From contig DHVS01000029.1 in the NCBI GenBank assembly GCA_002412795.1, forward strand, positions 204,053 through 268,052: a stretch of 64,000 nt of DNA. Direction: 5' to 3'. This DNA is from a bacterium UBP2_UBA5202 (GTDB taxonomy: Bacteria; Edwardsbacteria; AC1; EtOH8). Below the pieces are notes generated by a model. That model worked only from the letters and a program-made list of their open reading frames with translations. It made no database searches and was not told the origin of the DNA. This document shows positions 48,868-57,953 of this stretch, piece by piece; within the stretch, counting starts at the first letter, position 1; every line of letters begins with the position of its first letter. The position numbers and the translations under genes are program-made.

Positions 48868-50031
48868 TTATTCCTTCCCTCCGGCCGCCTCCTTGATCAG
48901 GTTGGAGGCGATCACGGTGCGCTGGATCTGGTTGGTGCCCTCGTAGATCTGGGTGATCTTGGCGTCTCGCATCATCTTCTCCACCGGGTATTCCTTCATG
49001 TAGCCGTAGCCTCCCAATACCTGGACCGCGTTGGTGGTCACTTCCATGGCCACATCCGAGGCGAAGCACTTGCACATGGCGCTCTCCTTGGCGAACTTCT
49101 TCTCGCCGGAGTCTATCATCCTGGCAGTGGCATAGACCAGCGACCGGGCGGCCTCCAGCTTCATGGCCATGTCGGCCAGCATGAACTGCACCCCCTGGAA
49201 GGCCGAGATCGGCTTGCCGAACTGGACCCGCTCCCGGGAATACTTGACCGCCTCGTCCAGCGCCCCCTGGGCGATGCCCAGAGCCTGGGCCGCCACGCCG
49301 GGCCGGGTCCGGTCCAAGGTGCCCATGGCCACTAAGAAACCCATGCCCTCCTTGCCCAGCACCTGGTCCTTGTGGATCCGGCAGTTGTCGAACACCAGTT
49401 CGCGGGTGACCGAGGCCCGGATGCCCATCTTGTTCTCCTTCTTGCCGAAGGAGAAGCCGGGGGTGCCCTTTTCCACGATGAAGGCGGTGGCCCCGCGGCT
49501 GCCCTTGGCCTTGTCGGTCAGGGCCACCACGGTATAGATCTCGGCCTCGCCGCCGTTGGTGATCCACTGCTTGGTGCCGTTAAGTACGAAGAAATCCCCG
49601 TCTTTGACCGCGGTGGTCTGGATCCCTCCGGCATCCGACCCGGCGTTGGCCTCGGTCAGGCCGAAGGCCCCCAGTTTCTTGCCGCTGGCGATGTCCGGCA
49701 GATATTTTTTCTTCTGCTCCTCGGTGCCGAACAGGATGATGGGAAAGGTTCCCAGCCCGGTGGCGGCAAAGGACAGCGAGATGCCCCCGCAAAAACGGGA
49801 CAGCTCCTCGGTGGCGATCACCATCTCCATCACCCCGCCGCCCAGGCCGCCGTAAGCCGCCGGGATATAGACCCCGCAGATGTCGGCCTCGGCCAGCAGC
49901 TTGATTATGTCCCAGGGGAATTCACCGGTCTCGTCGTAATGCTCGCGCACCGGCTTGATCTTCTCCACCCCTATCTTGTGGCAGAGGTCCTTGATCATCA
50001 TCTGTTCTTCGGTCAGGTAATAATTCATCAT
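48868..50031 (-). CDS. Acyl-CoA dehydrogenase (short-chain/butyryl-CoA type)
   Basis: A 387-residue FAD enzyme oxidising acyl-CoA to trans-2-enoyl-CoA. It shows FGLTEANAGSDAGG and FVLNGTKQWITNGGEA (FAD/substrate loops). The catalytic Glu is in QIYEGTNQIQR (Glu364), the position used by short- and medium-chain enzymes. Length and motifs fit Bcd/AcdA. It lies at the 3' end of the fatty-acid synthesis block, separated from rnc by a repeat. No EtfAB or thiolase genes accompany it in this window. Tandem ATGs occur at the start (50031 and 50028). Confidence 0.92.
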   Translation of the reverse strand: MMNYYLTEEQMMIKDLCHKIGVEKIKPVREHYDETGEFPWDIIKLLAEADICGVYIPAAYGGLGGGVMEMVIATEELSRFCGGISLSFAATGLGTFPIILFGTEEQKKKYLPDIASGKKLGAFGLTEANAGSDAGGIQTTAVKDGDFFVLNGTKQWITNGGEAEIYTVVALTDKAKGSRGATAFIVEKGTPGFSFGKKENKMGIRASVTRELVFDNCRIHKDQVLGKEGMGFLVAMGTLDRTRPGVAAQALGIAQGALDEAVKYSRERVQFGKPISAFQGVQFMLADMAMKLEAARSLVYATARMIDSGEKKFAKESAMCKCFASDVAMEVTTNAVQVLGGYGYMKEYPVEKMMRDAKITQIYEGTNQIQRTVIASNLIKEAAGGKE

Positions 50032-50130
50032 GATGGTTCTGGCTGTCCTTTTGATTTATTTGTGAAAATATGTATTCCAGGATAAGAAAACTTGCGTGAA
50101 TTCTCGTTTACCTTGATCGGCCACATAGAT

Positions 50131-50195
50131 CGGCCACATAAAGCACATAAATCACAAAATAAATTTTTTTTTGTGCACTCTGTGCCTTTTGTGGC
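50131..50195. repeat. Imperfect inverted repeat, GCCACAAAGACAC family, copy 3
   Basis: Left arm CGGCCACATAAAGCACATAA with right arm TTTGTGCACTCTGTGCCTTT and GTGGC. It fills the rnc-acyl-CoA dehydrogenase spacer together with a short duplicated ATCGGCCACATA upstream. Confidence 0.65.
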
Positions 50196-50211
50196 TAAAT
50201 TAGACAGGTAT

Positions 50212-50952
50212 CTATGATCCCTCACTCTTGAGTTTTTCCAGGGTCTGCTGGGCCGCCAGCTGTTCGGCTTCCTTCTTGGTGCCGGCCCGGGCCAGTCCGT
50301 AGCGCTTGCGGGAGATCTTCAGCTCCACCTCAAAGGTGCGGTGGTGCTCGGGGCCGGCGTCCGACTTAAGACTGTAACGGACGGGTCGGTCATCCCGGCG
50401 GGACTGCATGTATTCCTGGAGCAGTCCCTTGAAATTCTTGTAGGCCTCGTTGTTGGAAAGATGGATGATCTGCCAAAAGAGCGTCTTTTGCAGGAATATC
50501 CTGACCGCATTAAGGCCCGAATCCAGGTAATAGGCCGCGATCAGCGATTCCATGGCATCACAGAGGATGGAGTCCTTGTAGCGCCCACCGGAAGAAACCT
50601 CCTCCCGCGACATCTCCAGCAGTTCCCCCACCCCCAGTTCCTTGGCCAGCTTGGCCAGTATCTTCTTGCTGACCACCAGTGACCGGACCTCGGTCAGCTG
50701 GCCCTCGTCGTCCTTGGGCCGGCTGGTGTACAGGTATTCGCAGACCAAAAGACCCAGCACCGAATCGCCCAAAAGTTCCAGCCGTTCGTTGGAATCTATG
50801 TGGCGCCCGGCGGCTGAACGGTGTTTAAGGGCCTGGAGAAAATAACTGCGGTTCTTTATCTTCCATCCCAGCCGCTGCCGGATCTTGTCCAGGGCCTGCT
50901 GGCGTTCCGGGGAGAGTTTTTTATTCCCAGCGCCGAATAACTTTTTAAACAA
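50212..50952 (-). CDS. rnc: Ribonuclease III
   Basis: Cleaves double-stranded RNA in rRNA processing and regulation. The 246-residue protein has the signature NERLELLGDSVLGLL (55-69) with the catalytic acidic residues, the second acidic pair in DAMESLIAAYY, and a C-terminal dsRNA-binding domain (about 170-244) with GTKKEAEQLAAQQTL. It has about 20 extra basic N-terminal residues compared with E. coli. Its position right after fabF (98-nt gap) matches the common acpP-fabF-rnc order. Confidence 0.96.
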   Translation of the reverse strand: MFKKLFGAGNKKLSPERQQALDKIRQRLGWKIKNRSYFLQALKHRSAAGRHIDSNERLELLGDSVLGLLVCEYLYTSRPKDDEGQLTEVRSLVVSKKILAKLAKELGVGELLEMSREEVSSGGRYKDSILCDAMESLIAAYYLDSGLNAVRIFLQKTLFWQIIHLSNNEAYKNFKGLLQEYMQSRRDDRPVRYSLKSDAGPEHHRTFEVELKISRKRYGLARAGTKKEAEQLAAQQTLEKLKSEGS

Positions 50953-51050
50953 TTGAATACCTGGATTGAATATTAGAAAATTTGACTTCCAAACGACAAA
51001 TTCAGATTAAAGTGATTTTTGATGATGCTGTTGTAATATATTGTTAAGCC

Positions 51051-52292
51051 TTACGATATGAATTCCCTGAAAGCCAGGGAAACATTGTGCCCGCCGAAAC
51101 CGAATGAATTGGAAAGCGCCGCTTTGACCTTGGCCGTCCGGGCCTTATTGGGCACGTAATCCAGATCGCATTCCGGGTCCGGAGTGGTGTAATTTACGGT
51201 GGGATGTATGACCCCATGCTTGATGGTCAGCACCGTGGCGATGGCCTCCACCCCGCCGGCCGCGCCCAAAAGATGCCCGGTCATGGATTTGGTGGAAGAG
51301 ACCGCCAGTTTTTTGGCATGCTCGCCAAAGACAGTTTTGATGGCCGCAGTTTCGTATTTGTCGTTCATGTCGGTGGAAGTGCCGTGGGCGTTGACGTAAT
51401 CAACCTCCTCCGGCTTCAGATCGCCTGTCCTCAGCGCCATTTTCATGGCCCGGGCCGCTCCCTCCCCTCCGGGGGCCGGGGCCGTCATATGATAGGCATC
51501 TCCGCTGGCGCCATAGCCGCAGATCTCGGCATAGATCTTGGCGCCCCGGGCCTTGGCGTGTTCCAACTCTTCCAGCACCAGTATCCCTGCCCCCTCGCCC
51601 ATCACAAAGCCGTCGCGGTCCTTGTCGAAGGGCCGGGAGGCCTGTTCCGGATGGTCGTTGCGCAGGGAAAGCGCCCTCATGGCGCAGAAACCGGCCAGGG
51701 CCAGCGGGGTGACCGGGGCTTCGGCCCCGCCGCAGATCATGGCATCGCAGTCCCCGGTCTGGATGCTTTTCATCGATTCGCCTATGGCATGCCCTCCCGA
51801 GGCGCAGGCCGAGACCGTGGCCAAGTTGAGGCCTTTGGCCCCGAAGGCTATGGACACCTGTCCGGCCGCAATGTCGATGATCATCATGGGCACGAAGAAC
51901 GGCGAGATCCTGTCCGGACCGGCTTCCAGCAGCTTTTGGTGCTGGGCCTCCCAGGTCTCGGTGCCGCCGATGCCGGAACCGATGATCACTCCCACCCGTT
52001 CGGCGAATTCGCCTTCGATCTTCAGGCCCGAGTCCTCCACCGCCATCTTGGCTGCCGCCATGGCGTAATGGGTGCAGCGGTCCATCCGGCGCAGTTCCTT
52101 GCGGTCCATGAACTGGGCCGGGTCAAAATCCTTGACCTCGCCGGCGATCCGGGCGCTATATTTTGATACGTCGAACCGGGTGATCTGCCCAATCCCATTC
52201 CGGCCCTCGGTCAGACTTTTCCAAAATTCATCCTGACTGTTTCCCACGGGGGATATGACCCCCATTCCGGTGATGACAACCCTTCGTTTCAT
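51051..52292 (-). CDS. fabF: 3-oxoacyl-ACP synthase II
   Basis: Elongating condensing enzyme of type II fatty acid synthesis. The protein has 413 residues from the ATG at 52292; a TTG four codons earlier is less like the family. The catalytic triad is Cys163 (TVSACASGG), His in NAHGTSTDMND and His in TGHLLGAAGG. The gatekeeper region NSFGFGGHN is present near the C-terminus. It lies between acpP (90-nt gap) and rnc. Confidence 0.96.
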   Translation of the reverse strand: MKRRVVITGMGVISPVGNSQDEFWKSLTEGRNGIGQITRFDVSKYSARIAGEVKDFDPAQFMDRKELRRMDRCTHYAMAAAKMAVEDSGLKIEGEFAERVGVIIGSGIGGTETWEAQHQKLLEAGPDRISPFFVPMMIIDIAAGQVSIAFGAKGLNLATVSACASGGHAIGESMKSIQTGDCDAMICGGAEAPVTPLALAGFCAMRALSLRNDHPEQASRPFDKDRDGFVMGEGAGILVLEELEHAKARGAKIYAEICGYGASGDAYHMTAPAPGGEGAARAMKMALRTGDLKPEEVDYVNAHGTSTDMNDKYETAAIKTVFGEHAKKLAVSSTKSMTGHLLGAAGGVEAIATVLTIKHGVIHPTVNYTTPDPECDLDYVPNKARTAKVKAALSNSFGFGGHNVSLAFREFIS

Positions 52293-52382
52293 AATCTTTT
52301 TCAATCTGCCGTTGTTGTTTTTGGATGGAGAGGCGCCTGCTTTAAAAAGCGCCTCTCCTGTTTCTGCTCGGGGTCAGGGTAT

Positions 52383-52631
52383 TTATTTGCCGGCCTTCTC
52401 GGCCATCTTCTTTTCGATATATTCCACCGCCACGCCCACCTTGGTAAGCTTTTCGGCTTCGTCGTCCGGGATCTCCATCCCGAATTTCTCTTCCAGGGCC
52501 ATCACCAGTTCCACGGTGTCCAGTGAATCGGCGCCCAGATCCTCGATGAACGAGGCCTCCATGGTCACCTGCGAAGCGTCCACGCCCAACCGGTCGATGA
52601 CGATCTTCTTGACATCATCAATAATTGCCAT
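52383..52631 (-). CDS. acpP: Acyl carrier protein
   Basis: An 82-residue acidic four-helix carrier. The phosphopantetheine attachment site is Ser36 in GADSLDTVELVM. AAGGAGG lies 8 nt before ATG 52631; a GTG three codons earlier directly follows the Shine-Dalgarno and is too close to be used. It carries growing acyl chains to FabG/FabF/FabD/FabH coded around it. Confidence 0.97.
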   Translation of the reverse strand: MAIIDDVKKIVIDRLGVDASQVTMEASFIEDLGADSLDTVELVMALEEKFGMEIPDDEAEKLTKVGVAVEYIEKKMAEKAGK

Positions 52632-52705
52632 TTGTTTCACCTCCTTTTCAAGTAGTTTATTTAATTGTTGGTATGTTTGATTTGCTTGATTTCTTATCCT
52701 GCTGT

Positions 52706-52805
52706 CATGGATGTCATCCCGAGGTTTCTTTCTTGCCCGGCTGTCTGAGGGATGACACTTTCACCCTTCGATTTGTAAGGCACGGTGCAACGCTCAGGGT
52801 GACAG
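52706..52805. repeat. Dispersed-type inverted repeat between fabG and acpP
   Basis: TGTCATCCCGAGG ... CTGAGGGATGACA, followed by CACCCTTCGA ... CGCTCAGGGTGACAG. The two nested inverted repeats resemble the widespread 'CTGAGcgaagTCGAAGG' intergenic family found in many environmental genomes. No gene in the 208-bp spacer. Confidence 0.6.
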
Positions 52806-52839
52806 ATAAATTAGTGCCTTTTCGTGGGGGATCGAAGGG

Positions 52840-53580
52840 TCACATCACCAAACCGCCGTCCACCTGCAGCACCTGGCCGGTGATATAGGTCGACTGCTCG
52901 GAGACCAGGAACAGCACCGCGTTGGCCACATCGTCCACGCTGCCCATCCGGCCCAGCGGGATGCCCTTCTTGTAGTTCTCCTTGACCTCGTCGCTTAGCT
53001 TGGCGGTCATGGCGGTCTCGATGAAGCCCGGGGCAATGGCGTTGCAGGTGATGTTGCGCGAGGCGAACTCCTTGGCGGTGGACTTGGTGAAGGCTATCAG
53101 CCCGCCCTTGCTGGCCGCGTAGTTGGACTGCCCGGCGTTGCCCATCACGCCGATGACCGAGGACATGTTGACGATCCGGCCATAGCGCTGTTTCATCATG
53201 ATCCGGGTGACGGCCTTGGTCAGCAGGAATGCGCCTTTAAGGTTGACGTCCAGCACCAGGTCCCAGTCCTTCTCCTCCATCCGCATCATCAGGTTGTCGC
53301 GGGTGACCCCGGCATTGTTGACTAAGATGTCCAATGCCGGGAATGTCTCCTGGGCCTTCTTGACCAGTTCCGTGACCTCGTTGGCATCGGCCACGTTGCA
53401 TTTGACTGCGATGGCCTTCCGGCCCATGGCCTCGATCTCTTTAACGGTCTTCTCGGCCTCTTCAATATTGACATCGCTGACCACGATGTTGGCCCCGGCC
53501 TTGGCCAGCGCCAGGGCAATTGATTTCCCTATGCCCTGGGCCGAGCCGGTGACGATGGCGTTTTTATCTTTTAGTTGCAT
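52840..53580 (-). CDS. fabG: 3-oxoacyl-ACP reductase
   Basis: NADPH-dependent short-chain dehydrogenase, 246 residues. Cofactor loop TGSAQGIGKS (11-20), NNAG (88-91), catalytic Ser141/Tyr154/Lys158 in NMSSVIGVMGNAGQSNYAAS. It reduces the 3-oxoacyl-ACP made by FabH/FabF. Normally next to fabD; here a foreign-looking gene (53633-54541) separates the two. Confidence 0.95.
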   Translation of the reverse strand: MQLKDKNAIVTGSAQGIGKSIALALAKAGANIVVSDVNIEEAEKTVKEIEAMGRKAIAVKCNVADANEVTELVKKAQETFPALDILVNNAGVTRDNLMMRMEEKDWDLVLDVNLKGAFLLTKAVTRIMMKQRYGRIVNMSSVIGVMGNAGQSNYAASKGGLIAFTKSTAKEFASRNITCNAIAPGFIETAMTAKLSDEVKENYKKGIPLGRMGSVDDVANAVLFLVSEQSTYITGQVLQVDGGLVM

Positions 53581-53632
53581 AGTTCTAGTGTTATAAATAT
53601 TAACTTCGCTGTGTGAAATATATTATTCATTT

Positions 53633-54541
53633 TTATTTTACCTCAACCGGTGTATACTTTATTACTTTCAAACCTTCGTCGCTTCCTACAATTTGGTAAC
53701 AATTCAAATGATAATCAAATGCAATATTGTTGGAACTAGTAATATACGTTTCCTTTTCACCGCTGCCCCAAATACTTGACAATAAATAAACCGTACATTT
53801 TGTTTGGCCTTTGCCATTTTGATAAATAACTCTCTTTTGTTCAACACCATCAACATAAGCTTTCAAACCATTCAACAAAATACCACGTGCCCATAAACCT
53901 TTAGTAAAGGCACCTGTGTCAACAATTGCAGATTTTGACAAAATGGCATCTGCGTTTTTATTATTAACTTCAGCAGTATATTTTTCAAGCGGCACAAAGC
54001 CTTGTATTAGATCACTTGTTTGGGGTCGTAGTGCTGGCCTTGACCAGACATATATTCCACCATCCATATTATTATAAAAATTAATAGCACCAATTCCGGC
54101 AGGGATTGCATATGAATTAACAACTTTTTTCGTCTTCAAATTAATTTCTGCTATAGCAGGTCTTGCTTTTTTATTATCACGAACCATTAGATACAGTATT
54201 TGCACTTTAGAATCAACCGTCATTGCACCACGCACTGAAAATTCAGTATTTGACAGTTGTATATCATACAAAAAATTACCATTAGGGCTAAAAACATTGA
54301 TTTTACAAGTATAAATATCAGCAATATATATTGATCCTTCTTTATCAACTGTCATTGAAGACGAAAAACCTCTAACTTCCTCAAACGGTCCCAATTGAAA
54401 TTCCCCCAGTTCATTACCCCATTTAGCCTCAATCAAAACCTTTTTAGTATAACTCTCTGGTGTACTGTCTTGCTGTGCGCACACAACAAAAGCAAAAGAA
54501 ACCACTAACCCAACTATTAAATATCTAAAATAACTTACCAT
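53633..54541 (-). CDS. Exported beta-propeller-like protein of unknown function, AT-rich intruder
   Basis: A 302-residue secreted protein. The signal peptide (about 1-23, ending FAFVVCAQQ) could also be read as a lipobox-like site, but the residue before Cys is Val, so a lipoprotein is doubtful. The body contains NHL/6-bladed-propeller-like pieces: MTVDKEGSIYIADIYTCKIN and VFSPNGNFLYDIQLS. No catalytic motif is seen. Its base composition is far more AT-rich than the fab genes on both sides, and it splits the usual fabD-fabG pair. It lies 16 nt after fabD, so it is probably co-transcribed. Recent acquisition is the likeliest explanation. Confidence 0.75.
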   Translation of the reverse strand: MVSYFRYLIVGLVVSFAFVVCAQQDSTPESYTKKVLIEAKWGNELGEFQLGPFEEVRGFSSSMTVDKEGSIYIADIYTCKINVFSPNGNFLYDIQLSNTEFSVRGAMTVDSKVQILYLMVRDNKKARPAIAEINLKTKKVVNSYAIPAGIGAINFYNNMDGGIYVWSRPALRPQTSDLIQGFVPLEKYTAEVNNKNADAILSKSAIVDTGAFTKGLWARGILLNGLKAYVDGVEQKRVIYQNGKGQTKCTVYLLSSIWGSGEKETYITSSNNIAFDYHLNCYQIVGSDEGLKVIKYTPVEVK

Positions 54542-54557
54542 TGGTATTAATAACCTG

Positions 54558-55496
54558 TTAAACCTTTTTCAGTGCTTCCAGCGTCTCCGCCAGGGTCTTG
54601 CTATCCTCCACGTTCAGCACATTGATCTCCGGGACGATCCGCTTGATCAGCCCCTTCAGCACCCGGCCCGGCCCGCATTCCACCATGGTGGTCACTCCCA
54701 GCGAGTCCATCTTCTTGACCGACTCTTCCCAGCGCACCGGCTTCTTAACCTGCTCTATCAAAAGTTCCTTGATGGTAGCCGGGCTGTGCACCGGCTCGGC
54801 CGAGACATTGGCGATCACAGGGCAGGCCGGTTCTTTGAAAACAACCTGGTTCAACGCCCGGCGCATGCCGTACTGGGCTATGTCCATCAGCTCGGAATGA
54901 AAGGCGCCGGAGACCTCCAGCTGCACCGCCCGCTTGGCCCCCTTGGCCTTGGCCAGCTCCATGGCCTTCTCCACCGCCCTGACCTCGCCCGAGATCACGG
55001 TCTGCTCGGAAGAATTGAAGTTGGCGGCTTCCACGATGCCCGATTCCCGGGCCTGGTAACAGATATGCTCCACGTCCTTGGGATCAAGTCCCAGGATGGC
55101 GGCCATGGTGCCGGGCTGGATGTCGCCGGAGATGGCCATCAGCGAGCCGCGGATGCGCACCAGGCGCACGGCGTCCTCAAAGGCAATGGCCCCGGCCGCC
55201 ACCAGGGCGGAATATTCCCCCAAGCTGTGCCCGGCGGTATAGTCGAACTTGATGCCTTCCTTCTGCAGCAGGCGGAAGGCGGCGATGGAATGTATCAGAA
55301 TGGCCGGCTGGGCGTTGTGGGTCATCCGCAGCTCGCCGGGCGTGCTTTCAAAGCAGATCTTGGTGATGTCGAATTTCAGGGCCTCGTTGGCCTTTTCGTA
55401 GGTTTCCCTGGCCGGCGGGTGGTTGTCGAACAGGTCCTTCCCCATGCCCACGTACTGGGCGCCCTGGCCGGGAAATATGAATGCTGTCTTGGACAT
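54558..55496 (-). CDS. fabD: Malonyl-CoA:ACP transacylase
   Basis: Loads malonate onto ACP. The 312-residue protein has the FPGQGAQYVGMG opening, the catalytic Ser91 in GHSLGEYSA, the substrate Arg in VRIRGSLM, the catalytic His in SGAFHSELM, and ends with VECGPGRVLKGLIKR. It lies between fabH (90-nt gap) and the AT-rich gene at 53633-54541. Confidence 0.96.
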   Translation of the reverse strand: MSKTAFIFPGQGAQYVGMGKDLFDNHPPARETYEKANEALKFDITKICFESTPGELRMTHNAQPAILIHSIAAFRLLQKEGIKFDYTAGHSLGEYSALVAAGAIAFEDAVRLVRIRGSLMAISGDIQPGTMAAILGLDPKDVEHICYQARESGIVEAANFNSSEQTVISGEVRAVEKAMELAKAKGAKRAVQLEVSGAFHSELMDIAQYGMRRALNQVVFKEPACPVIANVSAEPVHSPATIKELLIEQVKKPVRWEESVKKMDSLGVTTMVECGPGRVLKGLIKRIVPEINVLNVEDSKTLAETLEALKKV

Positions 55497-55586
55497 ACTT
55501 TACCTCTTTATTATATGGGACACGGATTTCCACGGATTTCTTTGTTCTATCTTCGGTATTCAATATTCAGTATGCAGTGTTCAGGT

Positions 55587-56567
55587 TTACCACCGTATCA
55601 GCACCGCCCCCCAGGTGAATCCGGCCCCGAAGGCCACCAGCATTATCAGGTCGCCTTTCTTGATCTTTCCGTTCCGCACCGCCTCGTCCATTGCGATGGG
55701 AATGGAAGCCGCCGAAGTGTTGCCGTATTTCTGGATGTTGATGTATATCTTCTCGTTCCCGGCTCCCAGCCGCTCGGCGATGGCTTCTATGATCCGGATG
55801 TTGGCCTGGTGCGGGATCAGCAGGTTCAATTGTTCCTTGGATATCCCGGCGTTTTCCAGCGCTTTGGTGGCGGCCTCCAGCATGTTTCTGACGGCATAGG
55901 GGAACACCTTGTTTCCGGCCATCTTCACAAAATGCATCTTCTCGTCCACCGTCTTATGACTGGCGGGATTCAACGAACCTCCTCCCGGCATATACAGAAG
56001 ATCCCCCAGGTTTCCGTCGGCGCCCAGATAGGTGGAGAGGATCCCCCGGTCATCTTCAACCTCACCCAACACCGCCGCCCCGGCCCCGTCCCCGAACAGC
56101 ACGCAGGTGCCGCGGTCGGTCCAGTCGGTGATCTTGGTCAGTTCCTCCGCCCCTATCACCAGCACCTTGCGCCTGGGATCGGCCACTATCAGCGAGCGGG
56201 CCAGCTCCAATCCGTAGATGAACCCGGTGCAGCCGGCCGAAAGGTCAAAAGCCGCGGCGTTCTTGGCTCCCAATGCGGCCTGCACGATGCAGGCGGTGGA
56301 GGGAAACATCATGTCCGGGGTAACAGTGCCGATCAGGATGAAATCCAGTTCCTCCGGCTTGACCCCGGAAGCTTCCAGCGCCTTTTTGGCGGCTTCCAGC
56401 GACAGCTTGGAGGTCGGGGTCTTCTCGTCTGAAACGTGACGCTCCTTGATTCCGCTGCGCTGGGTTATCCATTCGTCGGTGGTCTCTACGATCTTCTCCA
56501 GGTCGGCATTGGTCAGTATTTTTTCGGGAACATAAGATCCGGTTCCCAGAATGGCTATCCGTTTCAT
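55587..56567 (-). CDS. fabH: 3-oxoacyl-ACP synthase III
   Basis: Initiates fatty acid synthesis by condensing acyl-CoA with malonyl-ACP. The 326-residue protein has catalytic Cys113 (LSAGCTGF), His in LIPHQANIRI and Asn in YGNTSAASIP. Its start overlaps the plsX stop by four bases (ATGA), indicating translational coupling. Confidence 0.96.
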   Translation of the reverse strand: MKRIAILGTGSYVPEKILTNADLEKIVETTDEWITQRSGIKERHVSDEKTPTSKLSLEAAKKALEASGVKPEELDFILIGTVTPDMMFPSTACIVQAALGAKNAAAFDLSAGCTGFIYGLELARSLIVADPRRKVLVIGAEELTKITDWTDRGTCVLFGDGAGAAVLGEVEDDRGILSTYLGADGNLGDLLYMPGGGSLNPASHKTVDEKMHFVKMAGNKVFPYAVRNMLEAATKALENAGISKEQLNLLIPHQANIRIIEAIAERLGAGNEKIYINIQKYGNTSAASIPIAMDEAVRNGKIKKGDLIMLVAFGAGFTWGAVLIRW

Positions 56568-57700
56568 TTTTCAAATTCCTCGGTGTTTAAAGATTCCAGC
56601 TGCTCCTGGATGTGGCCGTTCACCCGGTGGGTCACGCAGCGGGTGGCAACCAATATGGCATTCTTGATGGCCTTGGCGCTGGAACGCCCGTGGCAGATGA
56701 TGCAGACCCCGTTGACCCCCAAAAGCGGGGCCCCTCCATACTCTTCGTAATCAAGGTCCTGGGCAAACCTTTTCAAGGCCGGCTTTAACAGCAACGCTCC
56801 CAGCTTGGCCAAAATGCTGGTGTTGATGTAACGCTTGATGGAGCCGTAGAACATCCTTACCACGCTTTCGGCGAACTTAAGGATGATGTTTCCGATGAAC
56901 CCGTCGCAGACCACCACGTCGGCCGTGCCTTTAAGGATATCCTTGCCCTCGATGTTGCCTATAAAGTTGAGTTTGCTGGCCGACAGCAGTTCATGGGTTT
57001 TAAGGATGATCTCGCTGCCTTTGGATTTTTCCTCGCCCACCGACAACAGACCCACCTTGGGATTGCTGCGGTCAAAGGCATACTGGGCGTATGATGATCC
57101 CATGAAGGCGAACTGAAGGAGATGGTGGGGTTTGCAGTCCATGTTAGCCCCCACGTCTATCATGATGCAGCCGCCGTGCTCGGTGGGCATGAAGCTGGCA
57201 ATGGCCGGCCGGGCCACACCCTTGAGCCTTCCCAATTCGAACAGCGAAGCCGCCATCACCGCCCCGGTGTTGCCGGTGGAGATGAAGGCCTGGGCCTTCT
57301 TGTCCTTTTGCAGCCTTAAACCCACCAGGATGGAAGAATCCCGCTTGCGGCGCAGGGCGTCGGTCGGTGACTCGTGCATCTCCACAGCCTGGGAGGCGTG
57401 CACCACCTCCACCCCGTACTTTTTCAGGTCTTCCTCTTCGTACTTGTCCTCCCCCACCCCCTGGGCCAGTTCGGTCTTGATGGCCACCTCGTCGCCCACC
57501 AATATCACCTTGTAGCGCCCCTTGGCAAATTTGGCGGCCTGGACAGCTCCCTCTATGATGGGAGCCGGACCGTGGTCTCCGCCCATGGCATCGACCACCA
57601 CCGTCACTACTTCAGTTCCGGTTGGGATTTGTGCCATGGCCGCTCCGCTGGTAAGATCAGAGCTTCTGGAGATCTTTTTTTTAATGGGTTTAGGCGGCAT
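56564..57700 (-). CDS. plsX: Phosphate acyltransferase PlsX
   Basis: Makes acyl-phosphate from acyl-ACP for phospholipid synthesis. The core begins VVVDAMGGDHGPAPIIEGA and includes STGNTGAVMAA and the C-terminal EYGGAPLLGVNGVCIICHGRS, all typical of PlsX. The frame has about 21 residues more than usual at the N-terminus. The ATG at 57637, with GGAG about 5 nt upstream, may be the real start. It follows rpmF after 30 nt, the classic rpmF-plsX-fabH order. Confidence 0.95.
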   Translation of the reverse strand: MPPKPIKKKISRSSDLTSGAAMAQIPTGTEVVTVVVDAMGGDHGPAPIIEGAVQAAKFAKGRYKVILVGDEVAIKTELAQGVGEDKYEEEDLKKYGVEVVHASQAVEMHESPTDALRRKRDSSILVGLRLQKDKKAQAFISTGNTGAVMAASLFELGRLKGVARPAIASFMPTEHGGCIMIDVGANMDCKPHHLLQFAFMGSSYAQYAFDRSNPKVGLLSVGEEKSKGSEIILKTHELLSASKLNFIGNIEGKDILKGTADVVVCDGFIGNIILKFAESVVRMFYGSIKRYINTSILAKLGALLLKPALKRFAQDLDYEEYGGAPLLGVNGVCIICHGRSSAKAIKNAILVATRCVTHRVNGHIQEQLESLNTEEFEK

Positions 57701-57730
57701 TTTTATTGAAGCAAAGGTTTAGGATGTAGC

Positions 57731-57913
57731 TTATACTTCCTTGATGACAACGATTTCCCGCCCGCCATAATATCCGCAATTAGGGCAGGCCCTATGCGGC
57801 ATGCGGGGCTGATGACAGTGGGAACAATTCACCAAATTAGGCTTCACCAGCTTCCAGTTGGCCCGGCGTTTGTTGGTGCGGGAATTTGAGTGTCTTCTCT
57901 TGGGGACTGGCAT
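57731..57913 (-). CDS. rpmF: 50S ribosomal protein L32
   Basis: A 60-residue basic protein opening MPVPKRRHSNSRTNKRRA. Its zinc ribbon has NCSHC and ACPNCGYYGG, the four-Cys zinc-binding form of L32. The DUF177/YceD gene that often precedes rpmF is absent; ddl lies there instead (40-nt gap). Confidence 0.96.
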   Translation of the reverse strand: MPVPKRRHSNSRTNKRRANWKLVKPNLVNCSHCHQPRMPHRACPNCGYYGGREIVVIKEV

Positions 57914-57953
57914 TTTATATCTCCTTAATTAAAATAAATTGCAGTTTTTATGA

